From Congeria kusceri (taxonomy: Eukaryota > Mollusca > Bivalvia > Myida > Dreissenidae), in the NCBI GenBank assembly GCA_027627225.1, contig CM051034.1:7540058-7604057 (forward strand): a stretch of 64,000 nt of DNA, in the 5' to 3' direction. Positions 23,755-35,555 of this stretch are shown piece by piece. The notes under the pieces are model-generated. The model saw nothing but the letters and a program-made list of their open reading frames with translations, was not told where the DNA came from and did not search any database. The position numbers were made by a program, and so were the translations under genes. Positions within the stretch are counted from its first letter, which is position 1. Each line of letters starts with the position of its first letter.

Positions 23755-24300
23755 CACAAGAGCTGTCAGAGGACAGAGCACTCGACTATTCAAAGTATTT
23801 CAGTTGGTACATATTTTGGATAGTGGAAGATAGTGTTAAAATACAAAACTTTTAAGTGAAGCCTTGTATAGTTTATGAGTTTTTGGACCAAAAACTTTAA
23901 CCACAAAGTCTATGTAAAAAGTGGGCTAACTCTGTCAAAATACAAAACAGAGTTATGTGTAATGTTGCCTCTGATACTAGAGTTGATGACATAGGTTAGT
24001 TCCAAGTTTCAAGTGAATAACTTGTGTAGTTTTGAAGTTGCAAAACTTTTGAATATAAACTTTAACCAGAAAATCTATGTGAAAAAGGGGTATAACTCTG
24101 TCAAAATACAAAACAGAGTTATGGGGAATGTTGCCCTTGACACTGGACTTGATGACAAAGGTATATTCCAAGTTTCAAGTGAATAACTTATGTAGTTTTG
24201 AAATTATAAGACTTGTGAATAAAAACTTGAACCAAATTCAGACGCGGACGCTGACGCCAGTAGGTAAGCTCACCTATCCTTCGAATAGTGGAGCTAAAAC
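23755..24300. repeat. Modular GGGGCATAA-type interspersed repeat, short copy
   Basis: Begins near aacacaagagctgtcagagg and actcgactattcaaa and ends near ccttcgaatagtggagctaa, so actattc/gaatagt form small inverted ends. Inside are two modules of about 180 bp, each with aactctgtcaaaatacaaaa, cagagttatg and ttccaagtttcaagtgaata. The longer copies at 33,625-35,265 and 57,370-58,905 have the same ends and the related ggggcataattctgctaaa modules. Confidence 0.75.
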
Positions 24301-25978
24301 TGAATATGCTGACAAGTCTTGCTTAAGATTGGTTTTCCTGGGCAAAAAGTTAAAAATGTATGAATGAATCATGGGACGAAAACCCAAAAGCTTGGCATAA
24401 ATGCAGAATATGTATTGGTAATGGTACAATATATTATGTAGCAGACGTTTAATAAGACACGTCAGTGTAGTAACGAGGACATGAAATTCCTACCAACTGC
24501 TCTGTCGACTATAAATGTCTGATTGTATATTGTACACAATGTATTAAACTGAAGAAAAAACAATTCTATGAAAAAAACTATAAAGTTGTCCCAATATTTT
24601 AACATGGAAATCCGTGTAATTGACTAGCACCGATTATTCACACAAAAAAAGAAAATCTATTCCGGACCAAACTAAGTTGGAATTCAAATGGTTCACATAA
24701 TGAGTGCTGACATATCCCAAAATAATCTGCCAGCACACCCCAATCACCCATCAATCCTCATAGCTAGTACCTGCATTTTCACCGGACAATCCTCATAGCT
24801 AGTACCTGCTTTTTCAACCACAACTCACCACCCCCATCTCCAGTGATTGTTTTTTCCGAAATTTCCTAATTGCCTGTGCCCAGGAAAAGGGGAACTTTTT
24901 CGCGACAAATTTCAAAATACGGAATGTTTAAAAAATTATATTTTTCATGAAATGTGTGGTTATTTTGTTTTTTAATGATAAATATATATTCAAATTTTCA
25001 TCTACTGAACTTCTTTTGTGGCAATGATGCAAATTCAATAATGGTTTTTCTATTCACCAAAGTGTAAAATATTTTAAATTACTTGGGGGAAGAAAATGGA
25101 TAAATCTGGGGAAGAAATGGAGGATATTTTGTCACAGGAATCTGCCTTTAAATGGCATTAAAATTAGTGAAACAAAAAATCTGACCTCCAACCTACATTT
25201 TCCACTCTTGTTGCCTTGGTTATTCACAGAGAAATTTTTCGACAGTGAATGAATCTTAGGCTTTTACTGACAGCTAAAAAACTTACCAACTGAGGAACGG
25301 AATTTATAGACAGCTTCTAATGCTTCCAGTCTAAACTCTGGAAATGTTGTAACAAAAAATGTTTACCATTTCATGTTTCGAAACTGCGGCAAAGAAGCCA
25401 GCTACATAAAAAATTCATCAGTTATGTTCCGAACAATTGAAATAGTCCATTTCGCAGTAAAAGTACATCATACAGGATTAACTGGAAGTTATTATCACAT
25501 ACACTGCTGAGAAAATTATACATCACATATTTGTTGTTTTCTTGATTGTAATTTAATGACGAGGGATAGCAAGCTGATGATAATGATGCAAATCTCTGAA
25601 TATTTTAAATGCACTTTTAACATTTCACCAAGTAGAATTTCACCATTGCAACTTATCTGTCCAACAAGACAATGTTAGTTTTATTTCCAATGAATTTTCA
25701 ATAGTACATGAGATTGTAGTGTAAATGTACATGTTTAACATTTTGCACGTTACCGAATGCCATTTATAACAACAATGATCCAATGTCAAGCTGTCTGCTA
25801 ATGCAAATTTTCAAATGTATTTTAAGCACCAAGAACTATCACAGTGGTGTTTCAACGTCTACACTGCAAAACTACCACCCCGTCAAGTGATTGTCCACTG
25901 AATCAGCTCCTCATTATCCCACACATGTTCGCACATTAATGTGACCACCTCTGCACAACAACGACAACCACAACGACC
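24301..25978. other. Upstream region of the receptor gene
   Basis: AT-rich DNA. A 30-bp segment (caatcctcatagctagtacc) is repeated at about 24,753 and 24,787. I see no convincing TATA box or upstream exon close to the receptor start, so the promoter and any 5' non-coding exon are undefined. Confidence 0.35.
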
Positions 25979-27046
25979 ATGAACGGTGCCTACCACTCCA
26001 CGGTGTACCGTGACAAGCCGCTGGTGCTTCTACCGCCCCTGGAATGTATCACCCCGCATACAGACTGCTACCAAGGCATCCAGAATGCCTCTGGGCCACT
26101 GGAACACTGGATGGAGATGTCGAACTACGTCTGCTACGTGGCCTTCCCAGTCATCCTGGGCTTTGGACTTGTAGGGAACATTGTCAATATCATAGTGCTA
26201 TTGAAACAGTTCCGGACATCGATGGATACGTATTTGCTGGGATTATCCATAGCAAGTGTGCTGTTTATTGTGTCTACAATAGTGTTCAATGTCCAGCATT
26301 ACGTCGGATACCAGGATTACCTAGTGTCTGCGCAGAAATACGCCTTACTAACGCGAGACTGGTTCTGGTTTGTTACAATATGGCTGCTCATTCTAATGAG
26401 TCTGGAACGATCGATAACGGTCACGTCGCGTAAATCGCAATCTCTGTGTTCGCCAACTCAGGCAGCCATTGTAGTGTTCCTAGTGTATCTAATAGGCTGT
26501 ATAAGTGCCCTCCCCCGCTACTGGGAATACGACGTTGTTCGCCAAGGCAGTCTCTACCATGATACAGCATCTGTGCTGCTCTGTAAAACTACAAACTCAA
26601 ATATCCAAGAATACAAAGCCATATACTACTGGTACATCACCTCGATTACAATCTTTCTACCAACACCACTACTCTTCTTCATGCTGTTTCCTCTGTGTTA
26701 CGGCACGAGGCAAACCGTCATTTCGAGAAACTATTTGTTCATTAAGCACAATGCAAGCACCGCTCTCATTCTAAATCGTAGGCTGAAAGAGGAAATCATG
26801 CTCACGAAGCTTGCAATAGTCATGGTGTTTCTCTACCTACTGCTAGTGGCACCTTTCCTCTTCTTTGATCTCCTGTCACATTTCGCTCCAAGCCTTACTC
26901 AAACAGGGGCTCCGTACTTCTTTGCTTTGTATAACATATTTACCATCTGTTTTCACTCTTACTATATGTGGCACCAGCAAATTTACTTCTGTTGTAACAA
27001 ACTGTATCGACTTCAGTTCCTGTCATCCTGTTGTTGCTGTTGTTAG
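25979..27046 (+). CDS. Divergent class A-like G-protein-coupled receptor, intronless
   Basis: A 355-residue plasma-membrane receptor with seven hydrophobic segments: about 51-76, 85-107, 127-148, 161-178, 215-240, 275-299 and 311-337. The start is the first ATG of the frame and leaves a roughly 50-residue extracellular N-terminus with an NAS glycosylation site (N36). Typical features are GLVGN in segment 1, LMSLERS (residues 139-145) at the E/DRY position, and an ALPRYWEY turn after segment 4 like that of FMRFamide/neuropeptide-type receptors. Key residues are replaced. Ser93 stands where the sodium-site Asp is expected. The Cys that normally starts segment 3 is absent although C202 in loop 2 is present. 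HQQIY replaces NPxxY. The tail ends in five cysteines, possible palmitoylation sites. One uninterrupted exon. Ligand unknown. It lies opposite to the minus-strand genes, possibly within a large intron. Confidence 0.85.
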   Translation: MNGAYHSTVYRDKPLVLLPPLECITPHTDCYQGIQNASGPLEHWMEMSNYVCYVAFPVILGFGLVGNIVNIIVLLKQFRTSMDTYLLGLSIASVLFIVSTIVFNVQHYVGYQDYLVSAQKYALLTRDWFWFVTIWLLILMSLERSITVTSRKSQSLCSPTQAAIVVFLVYLIGCISALPRYWEYDVVRQGSLYHDTASVLLCKTTNSNIQEYKAIYYWYITSITIFLPTPLLFFMLFPLCYGTRQTVISRNYLFIKHNASTALILNRRLKEEIMLTKLAIVMVFLYLLLVAPFLFFDLLSHFAPSLTQTGAPYFFALYNIFTICFHSYYMWHQQIYFCCNKLYRLQFLSSCCCCC

Positions 27047-27056
27047 CTTTTCATAA

Positions 27057-27235
27057 AGTTATTGTTGCCATCATGATCATTATCATCATCTTCTTCTTTT
27101 CCATCATCATCTTCTTCTTCTTCTCCATCATCATCTTCTTCTTCATCATCATCACTATCATCATCATCATCTTCATTGTTATTCCAACTTCCACTATGAT
27201 CACTATCATCATCATCATCATCATCATCTATACAG
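27057..27235. repeat. TCATC/TTCTTC imperfect microsatellite
   Basis: A pyrimidine-rich plus strand of alternating tcatcatcatc and ttcttcttcttc tracts, starting directly after the receptor stop codon. The receptor's terminal TGT/TGC cysteine run abuts it, and slippage may have lengthened the tail. The long hydrophobic frame it encodes is an artefact. Confidence 0.9.
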
Positions 27236-29206
27236 CATGCCTAGCACTATTGCACTACATTATTGCACTATTTAATTTGAATGTTTATTAAGTATTTTAC
27301 TAACAGAGAATATTTGTATTATCTTTGTACATGTATTTATTTATTAAAAGCGTATAATATTGTACATGGAGGGGTTTTGTTTATACATACATGTTCTGTT
27401 TAAGGTTAACACGTTTTCATTTTTTTGTAAATGTTTAAACGAAACGTCACCATTTAGCATCTAGCCCTTTAACAGCAATAGCTTCATTATTGTTGTGGAA
27501 CTGAACGGAATCATTTTTTCTGGATGTTTATGTCCAGTGTGCATCAGATTCGCATTATGACGTCACATTAAAAACCACTATTCTCGTCGTTCTCAAATCA
27601 TTAGGTTACACTTGATCTACTTTTGGGCCTATTTTTACTCCATGAATTATGTTCATACGGGCCCGTGTTAAGTGATTTTAGCCTCCATTGTATTATAACT
27701 CTGCCGAATACGAGTTACCGTTTACTTTTTCTTTTCAAGCTATTTCTATTTTAGTGAATTAATTTCAAAAGGGGACTTTTCCCCCATCTTGCCTCATTCA
27801 CCCTTTGTCTAAATATGCATAGCAAAAATGGCGGGAAAATTTCCTTGTGCATGTCGTGCCTACCTGCTCAAATGTTAACGACGTACTGTACAGAGCATTA
27901 TTATCTGCGGTATCTGCTTTAATGCTTAAAGGGTATACTCACGAAAGAGGCTGTGAATAATATTTGAAATCACAAAAAGGTGTTATGTTTACGGTAGAAG
28001 GAAACGTGGCACGTTTGTCGCTTGTGATGTCCGTGGACCTGACTTAAAACAGCCAGTGGAATTTTGAGTCTTTTAAAATGTTTTAACGTTTCTGAGTTTT
28101 GTAAACGTTTTTCGGCAAAACATGAAACGGTTAAGTTTAAACGCATAAACGTGTTAGCCTTAGTTCTGTTTCCGTGAAAAATATTTAATAAACAGCTGAA
28201 CTTCCTTAACTCGAAGTCGCCAGGAATTTTAAATGATTTTGACATATACAAATTTGACATATCATAATAGGTAGCTTTTTAAGGTAATGAGTCCACTGTT
28301 CAATAAACCGTGATAACAAATATGTAAATATGTATACAAACACTGAACTGTAAACCGGTGATCACTTATTCAATTGAAAGTGAGATGATATCATTAAAAC
28401 TTTAGAAAAACTTGTTAAGACGGTAAAACTGTGTGACAAACTTTGGAAGTGGCTTAATGCTACTTGCCACAGACATCAACACTTTGAGATCAACAAATAG
28501 TGTAGAAGTACTAGTTAGAAAACCACTTCAACATAACCAACAATTCAAGTTAAAAGTTTCAGAAAACCACACATATTGCATATTACAATAAGAAGGAAGA
28601 TAGCTGGGAATTATTAATCAATTCCATATACTGTAAACTCCGCTTGTAATGATATTGAGCGGACCATCAAATTTATATCATTATATTCAAATATCATTAC
28701 ATCCGTCAATAGGCAACCAAGAACATCAACATAAGAGAAACGCAACAGTGATCATTTTACATGCAAATTTAATATACGACTATGCATCAGTGAAAAGGAA
28801 AAATACCGAGAAATGCAATCAATTTATGACAAATAAAAGCATCTGGATAATTATAAAAAATCCTTTGTTATTTTCACTGCCTTTGTACACGTAAATAACA
28901 TTCTACTAATCATGTTGAGTATGTGCGACTTCACTAAATATTGCAAGAATTAAGAAACCAATTGTCTTTCTATAGATATCAAATGTTATTCACTACTTTT
29001 GCGAATAGTTTTAACAAGTCAATTATAGGGACACTATTTTAATTGATTACCACAGCAGTGATTATTTAATCAAGCCGATCCTATAACTGTTGACCTGGAT
29101 CAATGTTTTTCACACCTGGTACAATCTCCGATATCGCAACAAAAGGGTAATATTTGCAATTAAGCCATGAAAACAACATCGTTATACCCGAAACTTTGTT
29201 ACATGC
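27236..29206. other. Stretch with no supported gene
   Basis: AT-rich DNA downstream of the receptor. Possible poly-A hexamers (ttattaaaag, aataatatt) are too common to assign. A minus-strand frame of 96 codons at 27,970-28,260 has no recognisable domain or splice context and is not called. Confidence 0.4.
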
Positions 29207-29213
29207 GATATCG

Positions 29214-29526
29214 TTGTTTGTTTGTTTGTTGGGATTTTTTGCCGTTTTTAACAGTATTTCAGTCATATCACAGCGGTCAGTTAACCTACTCACACTTTTC
29301 CTGGGCAAGCTTAGTCGATCTAAGCGGTTTACCAGTACTAAGTGCACATACCTATGCCAGTAACTGACAACTGCCCTACTTGTATAAGAGGTAGGGGGAG
29401 AATGGCCGTAGAAATAATTTCATGACCAATCCCCACACAAGTTATGTGGCCAGGCTGGGGTTCGAACTCACGATCCCAGGATTGATAGTCTAGCGCTTTA
29501 CTAACTAGCTAGCCGGGCCTGGCTGT
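29214..29526 (-). mobile_element. tRNA-derived SINE, intact copy
   Basis: On the minus strand the head reads ggctagctagttagtaaagc (A-box-like) and later gagttcgaaccccag (B box), the two internal RNA polymerase III promoter blocks of a tRNA. A middle part with caggaaaagtgtgagtaggt follows, and the 3' tail ends in (caaa)n. Seven-base target duplications GATATCG lie at 29,207-29,213 and 29,527-29,533. The second copy is at 35,389-36,627. It cannot fold as a functional tRNA beyond the promoter blocks. Molluscan tRNA-SINE families such as RUDI/V-SINE or MetaSINE are candidates, not assigned here. Confidence 0.88.
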
Positions 29527-29890
29527 GATATCGATACAACCGATATTTTATTATATACCTATAGACAATCTGACTCAAATACTGATGTATTTTCGGTATA
29601 AAATACAATAGGCCAAATAAAATTCCCATATTTCACACTGTGAAATAATTTTCCGTATTCAACGGCTGCAAAAACCGGACAAATTTTACGTTCGTTGAGT
29701 ATCGTATATTTCCGTAACGTTCCAAGCACACTGGGATTCTATTTATAGACACTACGACGCCGTTGCAACATGTTGATTGAATTGAATGACGTCATTGATG
29801 TACATGACGTGTTCGTGAGCGTTCTTTAACGGTACTATTTTGTTATTTTGTTTGTTTCGTAGCGTATTTATGATGTTTTGATCGTAAGGA

Positions 29891-30070
29891 GGTATATAAT
29901 AAATGGAATACTACATGACTGTGGTTTTCCGGTGGGTTGTATCGCACTCGTTGATTGTGTAAAGTTGTATTCCACTTGCCCTGCGGGCTCGTGGAATACA
30001 GCGTTACACAATCAACTCAAGCGACACAAGCCACTGGAACACCACAGTCATGTAATATTCCCTATATATC
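29891..30070. repeat. Long foldback hairpin
   Basis: Two arms of about 75 bases are inverted copies: left ggaatactacatgactgtgg through ttgattgtgtaaagttgtat, and right, read on the other strand, ggaatattacatgactgtgg through ttgattgtgtaacgctgtat. The tip (gtggaatac / ttgccctgcgggctcg) is itself self-complementary. Mismatches are mostly single bases. It is a foldback MITE or, less likely, a transcribed hairpin. No target duplication is obvious. Confidence 0.85.
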
Positions 30071-30319
30071 AATTGAAATATATAGGGATCCAGCTGGGAC
30101 AATGGACTCGCCATGGTTTTAAGCGATAAATTGCTATAAGCGATATAGTTACAAGTGAGTTAACTGTAACAGGAACTTCGAAACAAGCCATTTCTAGTAA
30201 ACAAAGGTCAGCTGTATGACAATATTAAATTAGAGTATCACATAATATCAACATGAACATGAGGTAAATACACTATGAACCAAGGATGGCAAAATCACTT
30301 GTCCTTACTGCCCACTTTG

Positions 30320-30950
30320 TCCCAGACTTTGTATGGGCAAGTGAAAATTTACTAGAGATATTTACCACTATGGACAAGTGAAAATTTACTAGACATATTT
30401 ACGAGTATGGACAAGTGAATTACTAGAGATATTTACTAGTATGGACAAGTAACAATTTACTAGAGATATTTACGAGTATGGACAAGTAACAATTTATTAG
30501 AGATATTTACGAGTATGGACAAGTAACAATTTACTAGAGATATTTACGAGTATGGACAAGTAACAATTTACTAGAGATATTTACGAGTATGGACAAGTAA
30601 CAATTTATTAGAGATATTTACGAGTATGGACAAGTGAAAATTTACTAGACATATTTACGAGTATGGACAAGTGAAAATTTACTAGAGATATTTACGAGTA
30701 TGGACAAGTAACAATTTACTAGAGATATTTACGAGTATGGACAAGTAACAATTTACTAGAGATATTTACGAGTATGGACAAGTAACAATTTACTAGAGAT
30801 ATTTACGAGTATGGACAAGTAACAATTTACTAGAGATATTTACGAGTATGGACAAGTAACAATTTACTAGAGATATTTACGAGTATGGACAAGTAACAAT
30901 TTACTAGAGATATTTACGAGTATGGACAAGTAACAATTTACTAGAGAGAT
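30320..30950. repeat. 37-bp tandem repeat, about 16 copies
   Basis: The unit is tatggacaagtaacaattta followed by ctagagatatttacgag. The first units differ (gtgaaaattta for gtaacaattta, and one shortened unit), while the last seven are nearly identical, so expansion proceeded at the right side. Confidence 0.95.
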
Positions 30951-33224
30951 TTATATAAGTACTAAACAGACATGTGGCAACCAGCATTTTCCAAACCATA
31001 CAAGACATTATCATACTTTGCCACCTCTGTGATCTCTACCAGCAATCAGTTTCAACAACTAGCAATAAAGGGTAAAAAAATGGCAGAAAATATATGTTAC
31101 CAATTTGGAAAAGAATAAAACAAGAAATGTCTTTAAAAAAGACAATCGGTGTTGAAATTAATATTGAGATGTCATTTAAAAATTACCTAAACAGACGGCC
31201 AAGATGACCGGTTACGTGACTTCTCAGACCCCAGATTTTTTGGTCCCCACCAATATTAGACTTATTGGACCCCAGATTTTTCGAACACTGTAAGAAAACT
31301 TCTCGGACCTAAAAGTTAATTTGAGATAAATTTATTAATTTAAAAATTAAATAAAATTATAATTAATATCAATGCTGTGAATAAACCAATCATACAGCTC
31401 CATGTTTCCACCAGTGATATATGAATAACCAAAATAATTTAGGTTAACATAATTGTTATCTGAATTTGTCAAGCCAATTTAACAAATTAACAATGTAAGA
31501 AAATAATTTCGGGAATGAATTAAAATTATTATGTATCAGACGAGTCTATATAGTTATTTATAGTGCCGGTAATATACCATTCATGTTAGTTATCTAATAT
31601 AATAACAATTTGAAGTCAAATAAGCATTTATACTCTGTATCCCAATAAAAAGCAATAGTCAGGGAACATTCAGCGATTTTTGAAATGTTCAGACTTTATT
31701 TTTGATAACGCAACCATACAAATTCATTAGACTATGATGATTTTAAATTATATCACTAGAAATATGTTATGTCAGGGGTTCCTGTGTATAATTAGTATTG
31801 CAAATTGTGTATTCATGCTACGCGAATAACAATTCGACGTATTCCGAATCTTCTTTCATAACATTTTATCTATAGAAAATGTAGCATCTTTTTATAGATT
31901 AAATAACATCTACTGGAGAAGTTGATAGAAAGATGCAATTACAAATAATCGTTAATAAATCATAACCACAATTTTATTTCAAATTAACAGTAAGTTTATA
32001 AATATAAATTGCCCATTTATTGAAATTTTTAGGTTTATGCTTCTCTGAACGCTATTATTGATGCATGTACGAGTATATTAACACAGCTATACAATGGTTG
32101 CTAGCTACGCGCGCTATTTTTAGAATGACACTACTGTTTCTGGAATGTGATGAACTCGCTAGAATCAATTGGCTTCATGGAACGGCAACACTGTGAATGA
32201 GATTTATGAATGGGAACATTGCACAATTGCTATTTATAGGGCGTACCGCTTATATAAATGTAGGCTAAACAAAATAGTTATTTCGTTACGTGAATGAATA
32301 TAGCATTCTGTTTATGGCATACAATCAGAAAATATGTTCATTGTTAGCCTCAGTTCTAGAATATATGTTGAAGATATGTTTATAACTTCATTTTAACCGC
32401 TTATGTAAACAATTATGTAAATTTTTAATCCCCACAAGTATGCAACAGTTATTGGTATACGTTAAACCATTGTTTGAAGTTTGCATTTCCTAGAATTAGA
32501 AAATTCTCCCAATTCTATTGGCATTCAATTTTCCCACTGCATAATTATTGCAAGAAAATCTGGGTCAAAAGTGATCTTAGACAGCTACGCTGAAAAATTT
32601 GATGAAATGTCAGCAATCTGTATATTATAGCAAATTTGCCAATGGGAGACACATACGTTAGAAATCTGCAGTGTAAGGAAAACTGTGCAATGAAATGGAA
32701 ATTTTACTAATAACGAATGGATGAAATATTACCAGTATTGGTTTTCATAGTTACGGATCCATGCAAAAAATTCATTTGCAGTGGCCATTGATTTGATATT
32801 CTAGACTACTACAAAATAAGACCAATACCCATTGAACACAATTTATCTCAGGCAGGAGAAACAGAACTCCTTAGCAATCACACAACTCTGCAACCCTCCA
32901 AGACAAATTCCACAATAGATGCATTGTCAGAAGCTCAGATAAGGCGCGTACATGCGTAAATTACGCACACATATTTGGAAGATACGCTGAGAAAAATTAA
33001 ATATAGGTGTTCTCGTACATGATGTCAAATTTTAGTGACTGGAAGATAGAAGATGGAAGTTTTGACAGGCCTGCCTACATCACTGTACATTTGATATGTT
33101 CAGGTAGTTAGCAATTAAAGTCTAAAAATGTTTAGAAGTAACACTTGTAATTATTGTGTTTAAATGACACTGCTACATTATTAATGATTATCATATCATA
33201 TTCTATTTTTTCACATAGTGTAAG
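30951..33224. other. Stretch with no gene
   Basis: AT-rich DNA. A short duplication of (g)gaccccagatttttnngg is seen at about 31,228 and 31,269. No supported exon or RNA gene. Confidence 0.35.
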
Positions 33225-33390
33225 GTTTTGTTGCATCTTGCATGTACATTTACCACCTCTTATCCTTCACAGAATGTACAGTTACTCCCAAGAATTCTGG
33301 CAAGAGTGTACATTTAATACCAAATTTTCAGAAGTATGCATACATTTACCCCCAGTACAAAAGCTTATCTGGAGCACTGCATGGTAGATA
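33225..33390. repeat. Interspersed CAGTGCTCCA repeat, copy 2
   Basis: Inverted relative to 44,246-44,390: the minus strand here reads cagtgctccagataagctttt and then gggggtaaatgtatgcatac, nearly the same as that copy. Shared landmarks include the cttctgaaaatttgg block and a terminal ggtggtaaatgtacatg stretch. Confidence 0.7.
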
Positions 33391-33624
33391 TTTACAAACT
33401 TCAGAGTTCAGCTCAGCAAAACCCAAACTGTAACTTCTCTAACTGATGATAGCTACAAACAACTAGGTATTATTTCATAACATCAGATGCAAAGCCTGAA
33501 AAAAATGTATTTTTCTGCATTTTAGGCAAAGTCCAGTCATCAGACATATTTGACTAATAAAATACTTACGGATAACTATATAGGGAACATTCTGTCAACT
33601 GATCATCGCAATTACAACAAGCGC

Positions 33625-35265
33625 TGTTTCATGACAGCGCGCTCGACTATTCAACCACTTTGTCATAGTTATGGGTCTTTATCACTAAAAACAAGAAAAA
33701 TAATGAGTGGAAACCTTTTTTTAAATTTTTAGTAACAGTGACCTTGACCCCACCTACCCCATAAGCAATCCCAAGCGAGGTCTCGATATAAAGTATCTAT
33801 GTATTAAGTTTCATTAAAATATCTCAATGCATTCTTAAGTTATTGAGCGGAAACAGTTTTTCTATTTTTAGTAACTGTGACCTTGACCCCACCCACCCCA
33901 TATGCAATCCCAAGCAAGGCTCAACATAAGGTATTTTATGTATTCGCTATCATCAAAATCTCTCAATGCGTTCTAAAGTTATTGAGCGGAAACCATTTTT
34001 CTATTTCTAGTAAGTGACCTTGACACTACCCACCCCATATGCAATACAAAGTGAGGTCTTGATATAAGGTATCTATGTATTAAGTTTTATTAAAATATCT
34101 CAATGCGTTTTAAAGTTATTGAGCGGAAACCATTTATATATTTTTAGTAACAGTAACCTTGACCTTGACCCCACCTACCGCATATGCAATCCCAACTGAG
34201 GCCTCGCTATAAGGTATCTATGTATGGAGTTTCATTAAACAATAGCTCAATCCGTTCTCGAGTTATAGAGATATGGAGTTGTTGCACGCAAACTTTAACA
34301 AGAATTTCTAAGTACAGAAAGGGGCATAATTCTGCTAAAATGATGATCATAGTTATTGGTCTGGCCAGTGACCTTATATAATGACCCTGAAGGCATGTGT
34401 GAAGTTTAAATTGAATATCTGTAGTAGATAAAGATATATAGAGTTGTTGCACGCAAACTTTAACCTGAATTTCTAAGTAAAAGGGGCATAATTCGGCTAA
34501 TTCTGCTAAATTGCAGGTCACCGTTATGGGCCTTGGTCCGTGACCTCACATAATGACCCCGAACACATGTGTGAAGTTTCAATTTAATATCTGTAGTAGT
34601 TACAGAGATATGTACTTGTTGCATGCAAACCTTAACCTGAATTTTCTCATGCACGCAAACCTTAACCTTAACCTGACGTTTTTAAGTACAAAACGGGGCA
34701 TAATTCTGCTAAAATGCTGGTCACAGTTATGGATCTTGGCCATTGACCTTATATAATGACCCTGAAGGCATGTGTGAAGTTTCAGTTGAATATCTGTAGT
34801 AGATATAGAGATATGGAGTTGCTGCATGCAAACGTTAACCTGATTTTCAAAGTACAAAAAGGGGCATAATTCTAATTACAGGTCAGAGTTATGGGTTTTG
34901 GTCAGTGACCTCACATAATGATCCCGAACATGTGTGAAGTTTCAAATGAATATCTGTAGTAGTTACAGATATATAGACATGTTGCATGCAAACCTTAACC
35001 AGGGTCCAGTTGCTCAAAACTTTAAGGGCAGGTCAAGCAAACGGCCTGTTAACTTTAGATGTAAATAAAACTAATATTACAAGCAATTCGCGTATGAAGC
35101 ATTTGACAATTATTTGAGCATATCAAAATCTTATCCAAAAGTTAACGGCTGTTAGCTTAATTGGCCATTAAAGTTTTGAGCAACTGGGCCCTGAGCATTA
35201 CACCAAGGCCGACGCCAACGAACGGGTGAGTAGTATGTGAATAGTCGAGCTAATAAAATGTTTTG
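33625..35265. repeat. Modular GGGGCATAA-type interspersed repeat, long copy
   Basis: The ends match 23,755-24,300 and 57,370-58,905 (gcgctcgactattcaacc at the left, gtgaatagtcgagctaataa at the right). The left third holds three modules of about 136 bp with accttgaccccacccacccc and aagttattgagcggaaac. The right two thirds hold several modules of about 190 bp with aaggggcataattctgctaa, atgaccctgaaggcatgtgt and gatatggagttgttgcacgc. An unrelated segment at about 35,000-35,190 (gggtccagttgctcaaaact ... agttttgagcaactgggccc) has inverted ends and looks like a separate small foldback insertion. Confidence 0.8.
35003..35191. mobile_element. Small inverted-repeat insertion in the modular repeat
   Basis: The left end agggtccagttgctcaaaac and the right end, on the other strand agggcccagttgctcaaaac, are near-perfect inverted repeats of about 24 bases. 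The second half also carries gttaacggctgttagcttaa. It interrupts the last module of the long modular repeat; the other copies of that repeat run through without it. About 190 bp, no coding capacity. Confidence 0.7.
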
Positions 35266-35555
35266 CATAGGGCTTATTGGGTAACTTCGTACAAATGCGT
35301 TAGTAGATCGACTTTTCTACTTGTTCTCATGTTACTTGTAATAATTCTACCTTATTTAAGTTTTTTTGGGAGAATACATGTCTAACAACTTATAGCCGGG
35401 CCGGCTAGCTCAGTTGGTAGAGCGCTGGATTGTCAATCCGGGGATCGTGAGTTCGAACCCAGCCCAGCTACGTAACTTGTGTGGGGATTGGTCATGAAAT
35501 AATTTCCTTCTACCTCTGATTCAAGTTGGGCAGTTGTAAGTTACAGGCATAGGTA

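Noticed and set aside
26044..26433. Alternative frames within the receptor gene
   Set aside because: They lie in other frames of the 355-codon receptor and have no domain of their own.
27031..27291. Hydrophobic 86-codon membrane protein
   Set aside because: It is a translation of the TCATC/TTCTTC microsatellite.
27970..28260. 96-codon minus-strand frame as a DNAAF9 exon
   Set aside because: No family similarity, and no acceptor/donor pair fits the phase-1 requirement after exon 12.
34207..34857. Overlapping minus-strand frames of about 65-104 codons with MHEK/VCMQQLHIS motifs
   Set aside because: The repeated peptides come from the 190-bp modules of the interspersed repeat.
35394..35470. 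Functional tRNA gene
   Set aside because: A and B boxes are present, but the acceptor arms do not pair and the sequence continues into a SINE body with a second copy at 29.2 kb.
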